Part shown: positions 56,498-64,000 of the stretch, piece after piece
Numbering within the stretch: position 1 is the first letter of the stretch
Layout of the letters: each line of letters begins with the position of its first letter
Origin: Campylobacter novaezeelandiae
GTDB taxonomy: Bacteria; Campylobacterota; Campylobacteria; Campylobacterales; Campylobacteraceae
DNA: 64,000 nucleotides
Direction: 5' to 3'
Assembly: GCF_004323845.1 (NCBI RefSeq)
Contig: NZ_QPGR01000003.1
Span: 88,544 to 152,543, forward strand
Notes under the pieces: model-generated
Database searches by the model: none
Seen by the model: only the letters and a program-made list of their open reading frames with translations
What the model was told of the DNA's origin: nothing
Program-made: the position numbers and the translations under genes

Positions 56498-56528
56498 AAA
56501 TCAAAATCTTTATTATAACTTTTGATTT
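56498..56528 (-). promoter_or_regulatory. cmeABC promoter region with inverted repeat
   Basis: In the 101 bases between ccoG and cmeA, AAATCAAAA and TTTTGATTT (9-base inverted repeat, 13-base spacer) surround a TATAAT read on the minus strand (56512-56517). This layout would let a dimeric regulator cover the -10 box. The CmeR operator I remember (TGTAATA-TATTACA type) is not seen. Which protein binds here, if any, is not known. Confidence 0.45.
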
Positions 56529-56564
56529 TTAACCTAAAATTAATTAAATTTTTGTTTAAGGTTT

Positions 56565-57920
56565 TTATTTTTCTGATTTTTTAGGATAAATAAAAATACT
56601 TTTTCTATAAACAAAAATTTTATTATCATCAACAGCATAAGCTTTAATTATAATAGGAACAATAATATCTTTTTGTGTATTAGAATTTAAATTGTTTTTA
56701 GCTTTTAATACGATAATTTTTTTTGTTTTAGCCCCAGGTTCAAGTTTAAAAGGTTTTTTAGGTCTTAGAATTTCTATATCTGAGTTTAATTTTTCATCTG
56801 TTTCTATTTCAAAATAATACTCATGTGCTTGATTATCAGTATTTTGAAATAAAAATGTATAAGCATTGGTAATTTCTAAATTCCCATCTTTTTGATTAAT
56901 GCTATAAAGTTCGCTATTGCGGTTGATATTTAAGAGCATATTTTCTTTTTTACTACCTACAAGAATTAATAAAGCTAAAATTATTAAAAGAACTATTAAA
57001 TATCCAATAGTTTTAAATCTTAAAAATTTAATTTTTGTTTTGGAATTCATAGCATCTATACTTGTCCATTCTATAAGACTTGGACGGTTTAATTTATTTT
57101 GTACTTTAGAGCAAGCATCAGCACATTCAAGACAATTGATGCATTCAAGTTGCATCCCTTTGCGTATATCAATATGAGTAGGACATATATCAACACAAGC
57201 TTCACACCCTATACAATCTCCTTGCAAAGGTTTTTTATAAAGTTTTGTTTTATTTTTGTAAATAATTCCACCCCTTTTTTCATCATAAATTACTTGCATT
57301 GTATTATGATCAAACATAACTGATTGAATTCTTGCATAAGGGCAAACATAAATACAAAATTTCTCAGCCCACCAAGTTACATCAAGGGTTAAAAATAAAG
57401 AAACGCAAAGTAAAATTCCAATTAAAAGCAAATGTTCTTGTAGATTTGCTAAGTAGCTAAAAAATATTTCAGGAGGGACAAAATACCATAAAAAATTACT
57501 TATTGCTATTAAAGAGATTATATAAAAAATTAAAATTGCAATAATTTTTTTAATAAAATTTCTAGGATATTGTTTTTGTTTGTTGTTGATATTTTTACGA
57601 ATTTTAAGTAGTTTTGTTTGAATTAAATCCCTATAGATAACTCGGAATATAGTTTGAGGACAACTCCAAGCACACCAAATTCTTCCTGCTAAAGTTGTTA
57701 TAAAAAATATTCCTATAAAAAGCAACATTAGCATAAAAGGCATAAGATAAAGCTCTTGAGTATCAAAAGATATAAAAAATAAATTAAGCTTTTTGTTTAT
57801 AAAATCAAGAAGAAAAAAATGATTATTATTGATTCTAACAAAAGGTAAAATAAAAATAATTAAGGTAATTATAAAATAAGTAATATAGCGTTTTTTTGTG
57901 TAATTAGTAATATATTGCAT
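56565..57920 (-). CDS. ccoG: CcoG-type membrane ferredoxin (RdxA/FixG family)
   Basis: CcoG helps copper loading of cbb3 cytochrome oxidase. The 451-residue protein has five membrane segments, the WCAWSCPQTIFR motif, two 4Fe-4S sites (CIGCEACVDICPTHIDI; CINCLECADACSKV) and a C-terminal Ig-like domain (about 320-440). The position next to cmeABC is as in C. jejuni (Cj0369c), apart from the missing cmeR. Confidence 0.9.
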   Translation of the reverse strand: MQYITNYTKKRYITYFIITLIIFILPFVRINNNHFFLLDFINKKLNLFFISFDTQELYLMPFMLMLLFIGIFFITTLAGRIWCAWSCPQTIFRVIYRDLIQTKLLKIRKNINNKQKQYPRNFIKKIIAILIFYIISLIAISNFLWYFVPPEIFFSYLANLQEHLLLIGILLCVSLFLTLDVTWWAEKFCIYVCPYARIQSVMFDHNTMQVIYDEKRGGIIYKNKTKLYKKPLQGDCIGCEACVDICPTHIDIRKGMQLECINCLECADACSKVQNKLNRPSLIEWTSIDAMNSKTKIKFLRFKTIGYLIVLLIILALLILVGSKKENMLLNINRNSELYSINQKDGNLEITNAYTFLFQNTDNQAHEYYFEIETDEKLNSDIEILRPKKPFKLEPGAKTKKIIVLKAKNNLNSNTQKDIIVPIIIKAYAVDDNKIFVYRKSIFIYPKKSEK

Positions 57921-58031
57921 AATAAATTCCTAAATAAATTATATTTTTGAGTTTATAAATCTTATAATTTCAAAAGATTATAACTTTTAAAAAATAATTT
58001 AAGCTTAAAGATTTATTTAGTAATTTTTACG

Positions 58032-58037
58032 TAGAAT
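58032..58037 (+). promoter_or_regulatory. Candidate -10 box for rpsU
   Basis: TAGAAT preceded by T-rich AATTTTTACG, 39 bases before the GTG start of rpsU. Confidence 0.45.
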
Positions 58038-58075
58038 TCAAAGCCAAAAAATTTTAATGAAAGGTGGTGAGGGTA

Positions 58076-58288
58076 GTGCCAGGAATTAAGGTGCATCCTA
58101 ATGAGTCTTTTGATGAAGCATACCGTAAGTTTAAAAAGCAAGTAGATAGAAATCTTGTTGTAACTGAAGTAAGAGCAAGAAGATTTTTTGAACCTATGAC
58201 TGAAATTCGTAAAAAGCAAAAAATTTCAGCACGTAAGAAAATGCTTAAAAAACTTTATATGCTAAGACGCTACGAGTCAAGACTTTAA
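58076..58288 (+). CDS. rpsU: Ribosomal protein bS21
   Basis: bS21 is a small basic protein of the 30S subunit. The 70-residue protein starts [20 protein letters not shown] and ends [11 protein letters not shown]. The start is taken as GTG at 58076 because family members begin M-P-G-I; the frame is open to two earlier GTG codons at 58064 and 58067. AAAGG lies at 58060-58064 and a closer GAGG at 58069-58072. Confidence 0.95.
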   Translation: MPGIKVHPNESFDEAYRKFKKQVDRNLVVTEVRARRFFEPMTEIRKKQKISARKKMLKKLYMLRRYESRL

Positions 58289-58316
58289 AATCAAAAGCCT
58301 TTTTTGGCTTTTGATT
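58289..58316 (+). terminator. Hairpin after rpsU
   Basis: AATCAAAAGCC pairs with GGCTTTTGATT around a T6 loop, directly after the stop. There is no T run after the stem, so it may also act as a 3' stabiliser. Confidence 0.65.
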
Positions 58317-58451
58317 AACTATACAATAAATTTAACACTATAGAATACCCTTAAGTTTACAATGTTTTTCAAGGATTGCTACTAGATTTAAAATTTATTA
58401 TAAAATTTTGTTAAAATTTTAAAAATTTTTAAATAATCAAAGGAATATCGT

Positions 58452-59045
58452 ATGAAGCATATTAAAAAAATTATTGAAATTAGTGTATTAGGTGGTTTAA
58501 GTGTAATTTCTTTAGGAGCTTTAAGCGGTTGTAATTCAACTCAAGATAACTCTTTGACTGAAACAAAAGCACAAGAGGGTGCTTTTGTAATTATAGAAGA
58601 AATAGCGCCAAATCAATATAAAATTAAAGATCAATATCCTAGTAATGAAACAAGAGTTATTTTAAAAGAATTAAATGGCACAGAAAGAATTTTAAGCAAA
58701 GAAGAAATGGATGCTTTGATTAAAGAAGAGGCTGCTAAAATTGATAATGGAACATCAAATTTAACTAAAGATAATGCTCAAATGAGTAGTGGGGGATTAT
58801 CTTTGGGGGAAACTTTGCTTGCTAGTGCAGCTGGGGCTATACTTGGAAGTTGGATAGGTTCAAAACTTTTTAATAATTCTAATTTTGCCAATCAACAAAG
58901 AGGAGCTTTTTCTAATCAAAGTGCCTATCAAAGGAGTGTAAATAGTTTTAATCAAGCAAATTCAGCTAAAGCTGGAAATTCTGGTAAATCTGGCTTTTTT
59001 GGAGGTGGTTCTAAGGCAAATTCTCAAACAAGTTTTGGATCTTAA
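58452..59045 (+). CDS. UPF0323 lipoprotein (YgiB-like)
   Basis: A 197-residue lipoprotein: signal segment ending LGALSGCNST (lipid cysteine at about 27), a charged middle part, then a glycine-rich membrane-like hairpin (GETLLASAAGAILGSWIGSKLF, read in part as LLASAAGAILGSWIGS) and a low-complexity tail rich in Ser, Asn, Gln and Gly. It matches the UPF0323 family (Cj0371). It lies 8 bases before an ATP-grasp gene, mirroring the ygiB-ygiC pair of E. coli. Function is unknown. Confidence 0.82.
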   Translation: MKHIKKIIEISVLGGLSVISLGALSGCNSTQDNSLTETKAQEGAFVIIEEIAPNQYKIKDQYPSNETRVILKELNGTERILSKEEMDALIKEEAAKIDNGTSNLTKDNAQMSSGGLSLGETLLASAAGAILGSWIGSKLFNNSNFANQQRGAFSNQSAYQRSVNSFNQANSAKAGNSGKSGFFGGGSKANSQTSFGS

Positions 59046-59053
59046 GGATAAAA

Positions 59054-60223
59054 ATGAAATTATTAAAAGTAGAAAAATTAAAAAAAGATTATTTAGAAAG
59101 TATAGGTTTTTCTTGGCATACGGATTCTGATGGAAGTGATTATATAAGTGATGAGTTAGTATGTGTCAATTCAAATGAGGCTAATGCATATTATGAAGCT
59201 GCAAATGAACTTTATGATATGTTTATAGCAGCAGCTCAAAATGTTATAGATAATGATCGTTTTGATGAATTAGCTATCCCTTTTAATCTTAGAGATATTA
59301 TTAAGATTAGCTGGGAAAACGAAGTTCATTGGCATTTATATGGTAGATTTGATTTTGCTGGTGGTATTGATGGAAAACCTATAAAATTATTAGAATTTAA
59401 TGCTGATACCCCTACTATGCTTTTTGAAAGTGCTATTTTACAATGGGCATTACTTAAACAAAATAATATGGACGAAAGATCTCAGTTTAACAATATTTAT
59501 GAAGCTTTAATGGATAATTTTAAAAGACTTATTACTTTAAATGATGATCCTAGTTCTTTTGAGGAATATTATCAAGGTTGGAAAATTCTTTTTTCAAGCA
59601 TTGCTAATAATCAAGAAGAAATCCTTACAACAAAATTGCTTGAGCATATTGCAAAAGAAGCAGGATTTCATACCCATTTTGCCTATGTTGATGAGGTAGA
59701 ATTTAATGAAAATGAAGGAATTTTTAAAGATGGGCAAAATTATGAATACTGGTTTAAGCTTATTCCTTGGGAGGATATAGCCATAGAAGAAGGAGAACTT
59801 GCTGCTCTTTTAACACAGATTATGAAAAATCAAAAAGCTATTATTTTAAATCCTGCTTACACTTTGCTTTTTCAAAGTAAGGGTATTATGAAAATTTTAT
59901 GGGAACTTTATCCAAATCATCCTTTACTTTTAGAAACAAAAGATAAGCCTTTAAGTGGTAAATCTTATGTTAAAAAACCTATTTTTGGTAGAGAAGGTGC
60001 AAATATTAGTATAATAAAAAATGACGAAGTAATTTGTGAAAATCAAGGTCCTTATCAAAATAATTTCATTTATCAGGAATTTATAGAATTAAATGAATAT
60101 AATAAAGAGTATTATCAAGCAGGAGTATTTTTTGCTTATGAAGGTTGTGGTTTAGGTTTTAGAAAAGGTTCTATGATATTAGACAATACCTCTAAATTTG
60201 TAGGACATATTATCGAGGAATAA
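59054..60223 (+). CDS. Glutathionylspermidine-synthase-like ATP-grasp protein (YgiC family)
   Basis: A 389-residue soluble protein of the ATP-grasp C-N ligase group. FAGGIDGKPIKLLEFNADTPTML is the family signature; VKKPIFGREGANISII and YIYQEFIEL-like FIYQEFIELNEY supply nucleotide and metal contacts; EGCGLGFRKGSMILDN follows. Only the synthetase domain is present, not the amidase of E. coli Gsp. The substrate is unknown; a peptide-like ligation linked to the neighbouring lipoprotein is conceivable. Three bases before the next gene. Confidence 0.82.
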   Translation: MKLLKVEKLKKDYLESIGFSWHTDSDGSDYISDELVCVNSNEANAYYEAANELYDMFIAAAQNVIDNDRFDELAIPFNLRDIIKISWENEVHWHLYGRFDFAGGIDGKPIKLLEFNADTPTMLFESAILQWALLKQNNMDERSQFNNIYEALMDNFKRLITLNDDPSSFEEYYQGWKILFSSIANNQEEILTTKLLEHIAKEAGFHTHFAYVDEVEFNENEGIFKDGQNYEYWFKLIPWEDIAIEEGELAALLTQIMKNQKAIILNPAYTLLFQSKGIMKILWELYPNHPLLLETKDKPLSGKSYVKKPIFGREGANISIIKNDEVICENQGPYQNNFIYQEFIELNEYNKEYYQAGVFFAYEGCGLGFRKGSMILDNTSKFVGHIIEE

Positions 60224-60225
60224 AA

Positions 60226-61158
60226 ATGAAAATTGTATGTTTAGATGCTAAAACTCTGGGAAATTATGATTTATCTATCTTTAATGATTTTGGTGAGTTT
60301 AAATCTTATGAAATTACTAAAAAAGATGAGGTGATTGAAAGATTAAAAGAAGCAGATGTTGCAATGGTTAATAAAATTATCATTGATAAGGAAGTAATTG
60401 ATAATACAAATTTAAAACTCATTTTAGAAACAGCAACAGGAGTAAATAATATCGATGTTACTTATGCTAACTCTAAAGGAATCAAGGTTAAAAATGTCGA
60501 AGCTTACTCAACTAAAAGCGTAGTGCAACATACTTTTGCTTTACTTTTTGCTTTTTTAAATCAAATTATTTATTATGATAAATGGTGCAAAGAACAAAAG
60601 TGGGTTCAAAGTCCTATATTTACAGATTTTAGCAAAATTTTACATTCTTTAGAGAATAAAAAATATGGTATTATAGGACTTGGAACTATAGGAAAAGAAG
60701 TGGCTAAGATTGCAAATTCTTTTGGGGCTAATGTTTGTTATTATTCTACTTCAGGACTCAATCATAATAGCGATTATATTTCTTTAAATTTAGATGAGTT
60801 ATTAAATACTTGTGATATTATTAGTATTCATGCCCCTTTAAATGATAAAACTTATAATTTAATTGATTATGAAAAAATGAAACTTTTAAAAGATAGTGCA
60901 ATTTTAATTAATGTCGGTAGAGGCGGGATTATCAATGAGCAAGATCTAGCAAAAATTATGGATGAAAAAGGAATTCGTGTAGGACTTGATGTATTGGAAA
61001 AAGAACCAATGATGCAAGATCATCCTCTTTTAAAAATCAAAAATATACAAAATTTAATTCTTACTCCGCATATTGCTTGGGCAAGTGAAGAGGCTATTGA
61101 TAATTTAATGAAAAAAGTATATCAAAATCTTAAAGAATGGATTGAAAATGGCAAATGA
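60226..61158 (+). CDS. D-2-hydroxyacid dehydrogenase
   Basis: An NAD-dependent oxidoreductase of 310 residues. It has the dinucleotide fold [15 protein letters not shown], the arginine/glutamate active region in [15 protein letters not shown] and [10 protein letters not shown], and the active histidine in [12 protein letters not shown]. Closest groups are glycerate/hydroxypyruvate reductases; the true substrate is not clear. Position is that of Cj0373. Ends inside yajQ by 11 bases. Confidence 0.85.
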   Translation: MKIVCLDAKTLGNYDLSIFNDFGEFKSYEITKKDEVIERLKEADVAMVNKIIIDKEVIDNTNLKLILETATGVNNIDVTYANSKGIKVKNVEAYSTKSVVQHTFALLFAFLNQIIYYDKWCKEQKWVQSPIFTDFSKILHSLENKKYGIIGLGTIGKEVAKIANSFGANVCYYSTSGLNHNSDYISLNLDELLNTCDIISIHAPLNDKTYNLIDYEKMKLLKDSAILINVGRGGIINEQDLAKIMDEKGIRVGLDVLEKEPMMQDHPLLKIKNIQNLILTPHIAWASEEAIDNLMKKVYQNLKEWIENGK

Positions 61159-61639
61159 GCATAGTTTTGATATTTCAGCAGCAATTGATAAACAAGAGCT
61201 AAAAAATGCTTTTGAACAAGCAAAAAAAGAGCTTGATACGCGTTATGATTTAAAAGGTATAAAAACTGAAATTGAATACAATGAAAAAGAAAATATTTTT
61301 AAATTAAATTCTTCAAGTGAAGCAAAACTTGATGTTTTAAAGGATATTTTAATCTCTAAATTTATTAAAAGAGGTATTAATTCTAATGCGGTTAAAGAGC
61401 TTTTAAAAGAAAAAGGAGCAATGTATCGTTTAAGTTTAAAGGTAAATGATAGCATAGATAGCGAAAATGCTAAAAAAATTAATAAAGCAATCAAAGATAG
61501 CAAATTTAAGGTAAATTCTAGCATACGAGGTGATGAGATTCGCGTAGTTTCAAAGCAAATTGATGATTTACAAAGTATAATGCATTTAGTAAAAAATCTT
61601 AATTTAGATCTTAATTTGACTTTTAAGAATTTAAAGTAA
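61148..61639 (+). CDS. yajQ: YajQ family nucleotide-binding protein
   Basis: YajQ proteins bind nucleotides; some bind cyclic di-GMP. The 163-residue protein shows the two-fold domain of the family: [31 protein letters not shown] and a C-terminal [22 protein letters not shown]. The ATG at 61148 is used since the family start is M-A-.-E-.-SFD; an in-frame TTG is two codons upstream. Its end shares a base with the next gene. Confidence 0.92.
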   Translation: MANEHSFDISAAIDKQELKNAFEQAKKELDTRYDLKGIKTEIEYNEKENIFKLNSSSEAKLDVLKDILISKFIKRGINSNAVKELLKEKGAMYRLSLKVNDSIDSENAKKINKAIKDSKFKVNSSIRGDEIRVVSKQIDDLQSIMHLVKNLNLDLNLTFKNLK

Positions 61640-62112
61640 TGAAGAAAATATATCTTCTTATTATTTTATTTTTTTTAGGTGCTTGTTCCATAAAAACTCA
61701 TGAAACAAATACTAAAAGTGTTATGATCGGTTTTAATTCTTCTTTTGTGCGTATTCAAGATGTAGGTTTTTTAGAACAAAATGATAAAGTAACTTATCTA
61801 GAAATTTATAAATTAGGGAAAGCCTTTTTTAGAATTAAAATAGAAGATAAAATTTGTTTAAATGAAATTTGTTATGATAAAAAGCTTTTCAATAAAAGAT
61901 TTTTTAAAAATTCTTTTTATGATGATTTTTTAGAAGATATTTTAAAAAATAAACCTTTATTTAATGCCAAAAACTTGCAAAAACAAGATTGTGGTTTTAC
62001 TCAATCAATTAAAGGATTAGATTATGATATTGTTTATGAGATTTGCAATAATCAAACGTTTTTTTTAGATAAATTAAATAAAACAAAAATTACAATACAA
62101 AAGCTTGATTAA
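61639..62112 (+). CDS. Small lipoprotein of unknown function
   Basis: A 157-residue protein with a lipoprotein signal peptide (LLIILFFLGACSIK, lipid cysteine near 16). The mature part has four further cysteines (KICLNEICYDK, QDCGFTQ, YEICNNQ) that could form two disulfides. No known domain is recognised; position corresponds to Cj0375/Cj0376. It overlaps yajQ by one base and ends 16 bases before the AAA ATPase gene. Confidence 0.75.
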   Translation: MKKIYLLIILFFLGACSIKTHETNTKSVMIGFNSSFVRIQDVGFLEQNDKVTYLEIYKLGKAFFRIKIEDKICLNEICYDKKLFNKRFFKNSFYDDFLEDILKNKPLFNAKNLQKQDCGFTQSIKGLDYDIVYEICNNQTFFLDKLNKTKITIQKLD

Positions 62113-62128
62113 ATCCTTAAGGAAATTT

Positions 62129-63850
62129 ATGTTAGATCTTAAAGAGTTTTTAAATACAAAAGATATAGAAAAAACAAAACTTTATCAAAAACTCAAATGC
62201 TCTAAAAATGAAGCTTTGATTTTGAAAGAACTTTGCAAAAATTATGTTGTTTCTGTATCAAGTATTAATGCTTTTGCCTTATTAAGTGGGATTTTTAAAC
62301 AAGAAAAATATGCTTATTTAGATGCTTTAGAAGATTTAAAAAAGCTTTTAGAAAGAGGGTTTATTACCCAAAGTTTAAATTTTTTAAAAAGTTCTAGAGT
62401 GGGTAAAATTTCAAATTCGAGATTAAATCTTTTGCAAAGTGATATTAGTTTAAGTGAGTATTTTTTAGACTTTTTAGAAGATAAACCTAAATTAAAACTT
62501 AATAAAAAAGATCCTTATGAGAATTTTTTAGAATATTTAAAAGATGAGTTTTATAAAATTGAACTCTATGAAAAATTAAGTTTTATTAAGCTTAATTCTT
62601 ATAATCTGGAACTTAAAAATCAAATCAAAGAATTTGAAAAATACATAAAAGAACGTTTAAAGCTTAGTAAATTTTATAATGTTTTAGCTGATATTTTTAA
62701 AGAAAATAAGTTAAATTATAAAGAACAGATTTTGTTTTTAGCACTTTTAAGGGAAGAATATGCCTTAACAAATGAAAATTCTAGTTCAAGGGAATTTAAT
62801 TTTTTACTTTCTTTGATTAGCGAAAATGATTTAGATAAAAGAGCTAATAAAAAATTACTAGAAGAAGGATCAAAACTTATTGATCTTGACTTAATTGAAT
62901 ATGATGAGTATTTACAAGATTTTGGAGAGTTAGCGAGGAGTTTTTTTATTAGTGATAAAATTCTGCAAAGAGTTGTAAATTTTGAACCAAAACAAAATAA
63001 AAAAATTAAATTAGAGAGTGTTTTAAAAGAGCAAGATATTTTTGAACTTATAGAACCAAATACTGATATAAATGACATTATAATGCCTAAACAAACCAAA
63101 GAGCTTTTAGATACTATTTTAAAGCAACAAGATAAAAAAGTTTTAGAAAGACTTACTAAATGGGGTATTAAAACGGGTAAGGATATTGAAGCAAAAATCA
63201 TTTTTTATGGACCAGCTGGGACGGGCAAAACTATGTCAGCTCTTTCTTTAGCTAAATCGATGAAAAAATCAGTTCTTAGTTTTGATTGTTCTAAAATTTT
63301 AAGCAAATGGGTTGGAGAAAGCGAGCAAAATGTAAGAAAAATTTTCGATACTTATAAAAATATCACCCAAACTTGTAAACAAAATCCTATACTTTTGCTT
63401 AATGAGGCTGATCAGTTTTTAAGCACAAGAATAGAAAGTACTAGCGGAAGCGATAAAATGCACAATCAAATGCAAAATATTTTTTTAGAGCAAATAGAGA
63501 AATTTAATGGAGTAATTATTGCAACAACAAATTTCTTAGAAAGTTTAGATAGTGCTTTTTCAAGAAGATTTGATTATAAAATTGAATTTAAAAAACCAGA
63601 TTTTGAAGATAGGCTTAAAATTTGGAAGAAATTTTTGCCCAAAAATGCTGAATTTGATAAAGAATTTGATGAAAAAATTTTAGCAAATTATGAATTAAGT
63701 GGAGCGCAAATTTTAATGGTGGTAAAAAATACTGCCTTAAAAGCCGCAGTTTCTAAAGAAGGAATTTTTAAAATGAAAGATTTTATAGAAAACATACAAA
63801 AAGAATTTAATTCTAGTTTTGATAAAACAAAGATAGTGGGTTTAATTTAA
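62129..63850 (+). CDS. AAA-family ATPase (Walker B asparagine variant)
   Basis: A 573-residue protein. Residues 1-300 form a helical, unrecognised region; residues about 345-540 form an AAA domain: Walker A FYGPAGTGKTMSALSL, sensor region TSGSDKMHNQMQNIF, a sensor 1 asparagine in VIIATTNFLESLDSAF and arginine finger-like SRRFDYKIEF. The Walker B reads ILLLNEADQFL, with Asn where the magnesium-binding Asp is usual. The ATG at 62129 has TAAGGA ahead of it; the frame is open 8 codons upstream. Corresponds to Cj0377. Role unknown; the fold suggests remodelling of a protein partner. Confidence 0.85.
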   Translation: MLDLKEFLNTKDIEKTKLYQKLKCSKNEALILKELCKNYVVSVSSINAFALLSGIFKQEKYAYLDALEDLKKLLERGFITQSLNFLKSSRVGKISNSRLNLLQSDISLSEYFLDFLEDKPKLKLNKKDPYENFLEYLKDEFYKIELYEKLSFIKLNSYNLELKNQIKEFEKYIKERLKLSKFYNVLADIFKENKLNYKEQILFLALLREEYALTNENSSSREFNFLLSLISENDLDKRANKKLLEEGSKLIDLDLIEYDEYLQDFGELARSFFISDKILQRVVNFEPKQNKKIKLESVLKEQDIFELIEPNTDINDIIMPKQTKELLDTILKQQDKKVLERLTKWGIKTGKDIEAKIIFYGPAGTGKTMSALSLAKSMKKSVLSFDCSKILSKWVGESEQNVRKIFDTYKNITQTCKQNPILLLNEADQFLSTRIESTSGSDKMHNQMQNIFLEQIEKFNGVIIATTNFLESLDSAFSRRFDYKIEFKKPDFEDRLKIWKKFLPKNAEFDKEFDEKILANYELSGAQILMVVKNTALKAAVSKEGIFKMKDFIENIQKEFNSSFDKTKIVGLI

Positions 63851-63893
63851 ATAATATAAAATTTTAGATTTTTAAAATCTAACCAAACCCACT
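63835..63893. terminator. Nested inverted repeats between convergent genes
   Basis: AGTGGGTTT (63835-63843) pairs with AAACCCACT (63885-63893). Inside it, TTAGATTTT (63864-63872) pairs with AAAATCTAA (63874-63882). The outer repeat spans the stop codons of both converging genes, a layout suited to a two-way terminator. Confidence 0.5.
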
Positions 63894-64000
63894 TATTTAA
63901 TCTCCAAAACAAATTTATCCTCTTTATCCTTAAAAGTAAAAACTTTATTTTTACAAGGATAAGAAATAGAATTTTCTTTCATAAAAGAATTTCTATTTTT
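63893..64000 (-). CDS. C-terminal end of a minus-strand gene (cut by the window)
   Basis: On the minus strand a frame is open from the window edge to a stop at 63893-63895, giving 35 residues that end YPCKNKVFTFKDKEDKFVLEIK. The codon use is like the surrounding genes and the convergent layout with a shared hairpin supports a real gene. In C. jejuni the next gene here is msrQ (Cj0378c), a membrane protein; this tail is hydrophilic and I cannot confirm that identity. Confidence 0.4.
   Translation of the reverse strand, partial: KNRNSFMKENSISYPCKNKVFTFKDKEDKFVLEIK

Noticed and set aside
62716-63201. 161-codon open frame on the minus strand
   Set aside because: It lies fully inside the AAA ATPase gene, is Ser/Leu/Phe-rich as expected for an antisense frame of a Lys/Glu-rich gene, and has no ribosome-binding site.
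1-64000. CRISPR arrays, tRNA or rRNA genes, prophage
   Set aside because: No spaced direct repeats, no tRNA-like GGTTCGAATCC arms with matching stems, no rRNA conserved blocks and no phage genes were seen.

Overview
The window comes from the core chromosome of a low-GC epsilonproteobacterium, almost certainly a Campylobacter of the C. jejuni / C. coli / C. hepaticus group. The protein sequences (CmeABC, PerR, CosR, CheAY, FlaF/FliG-type flagellar genes, FdxA, AhpC) and the gene order match what I remember of the C. jejuni NCTC 11168 blocks Cj0281-Cj0288 and Cj0311-Cj0377. Genes are densely packed, often overlapping by a few bases. I see no tRNA, rRNA, CRISPR array, prophage or intact insertion sequence.

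Layout. 1-8321: lpxB (5' end cut off), greA, a membrane sulfatase/phosphoethanolamine-transferase-like gene with a G10 tract, an LpxH-like phosphatase, the chemotaxis operon cheV-cheA-cheW, and tal. 8347-9645: a gene interrupted by a C9 tract, in the OFF state. 9755-14130: rplY, pth, an LptF/G permease, lysA, a HAD-like protein, and a chorismate mutase that is only the N-terminal domain of a normal pheA. 14193-20111: fliF-fliG-fliH-dxs, then perR. 20353-23301: ubiE, xseA, serC. 23302-24387: a decay zone with two pseudogenes and an IS605-like end. 24384-27652 (minus strand): fabH, plsX, rpmF, a DUF177 protein, ndk, fdxA. 27850 onward: ahpC, flhB, then motAB and polA on the minus strand. 34075-36443: a sugar/nucleoside-type MFS transporter with a nucleoside hydrolase. 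36399-40551 (minus): a DedA-like protein, uvrA, a TSUP permease. 40712-42241: CheX-like gene, fliN and a probable fliO. 42229-45706 (minus): ppx/gppA, fdxB, cosR, folB, plsY. 45876-49241: cytochrome c peroxidase, glmM, lspA, hemJ-like. 49244-57920 (minus): a radical-SAM HemN/HemW-like protein, cmeC-cmeB-cmeA and ccoG. 58076-64000: rpsU, a YgiB/YgiC-like lipoprotein plus ATP-grasp pair, a hydroxyacid dehydrogenase, yajQ, a lipoprotein, an AAA ATPase, and the tail of a minus-strand gene.

The main message is what is missing compared with the C. jejuni order. The prephenate dehydratase part of pheA and hisC are gone between the HAD gene and fliF. The trp operon is gone between the TSUP permease and fliN. 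serB is gone between cheW and tal. cmeR is gone between cmeA and ccoG. Together these suggest loss of several amino-acid pathways and of efflux-pump repression in this lineage, unless the genes sit elsewhere. The other notable points are two homopolymer (phase-variable) loci and several operator-like palindromes in the oxidative-stress regulon. I did not find a clearly new multi-gene system; the region is mostly conserved housekeeping DNA.
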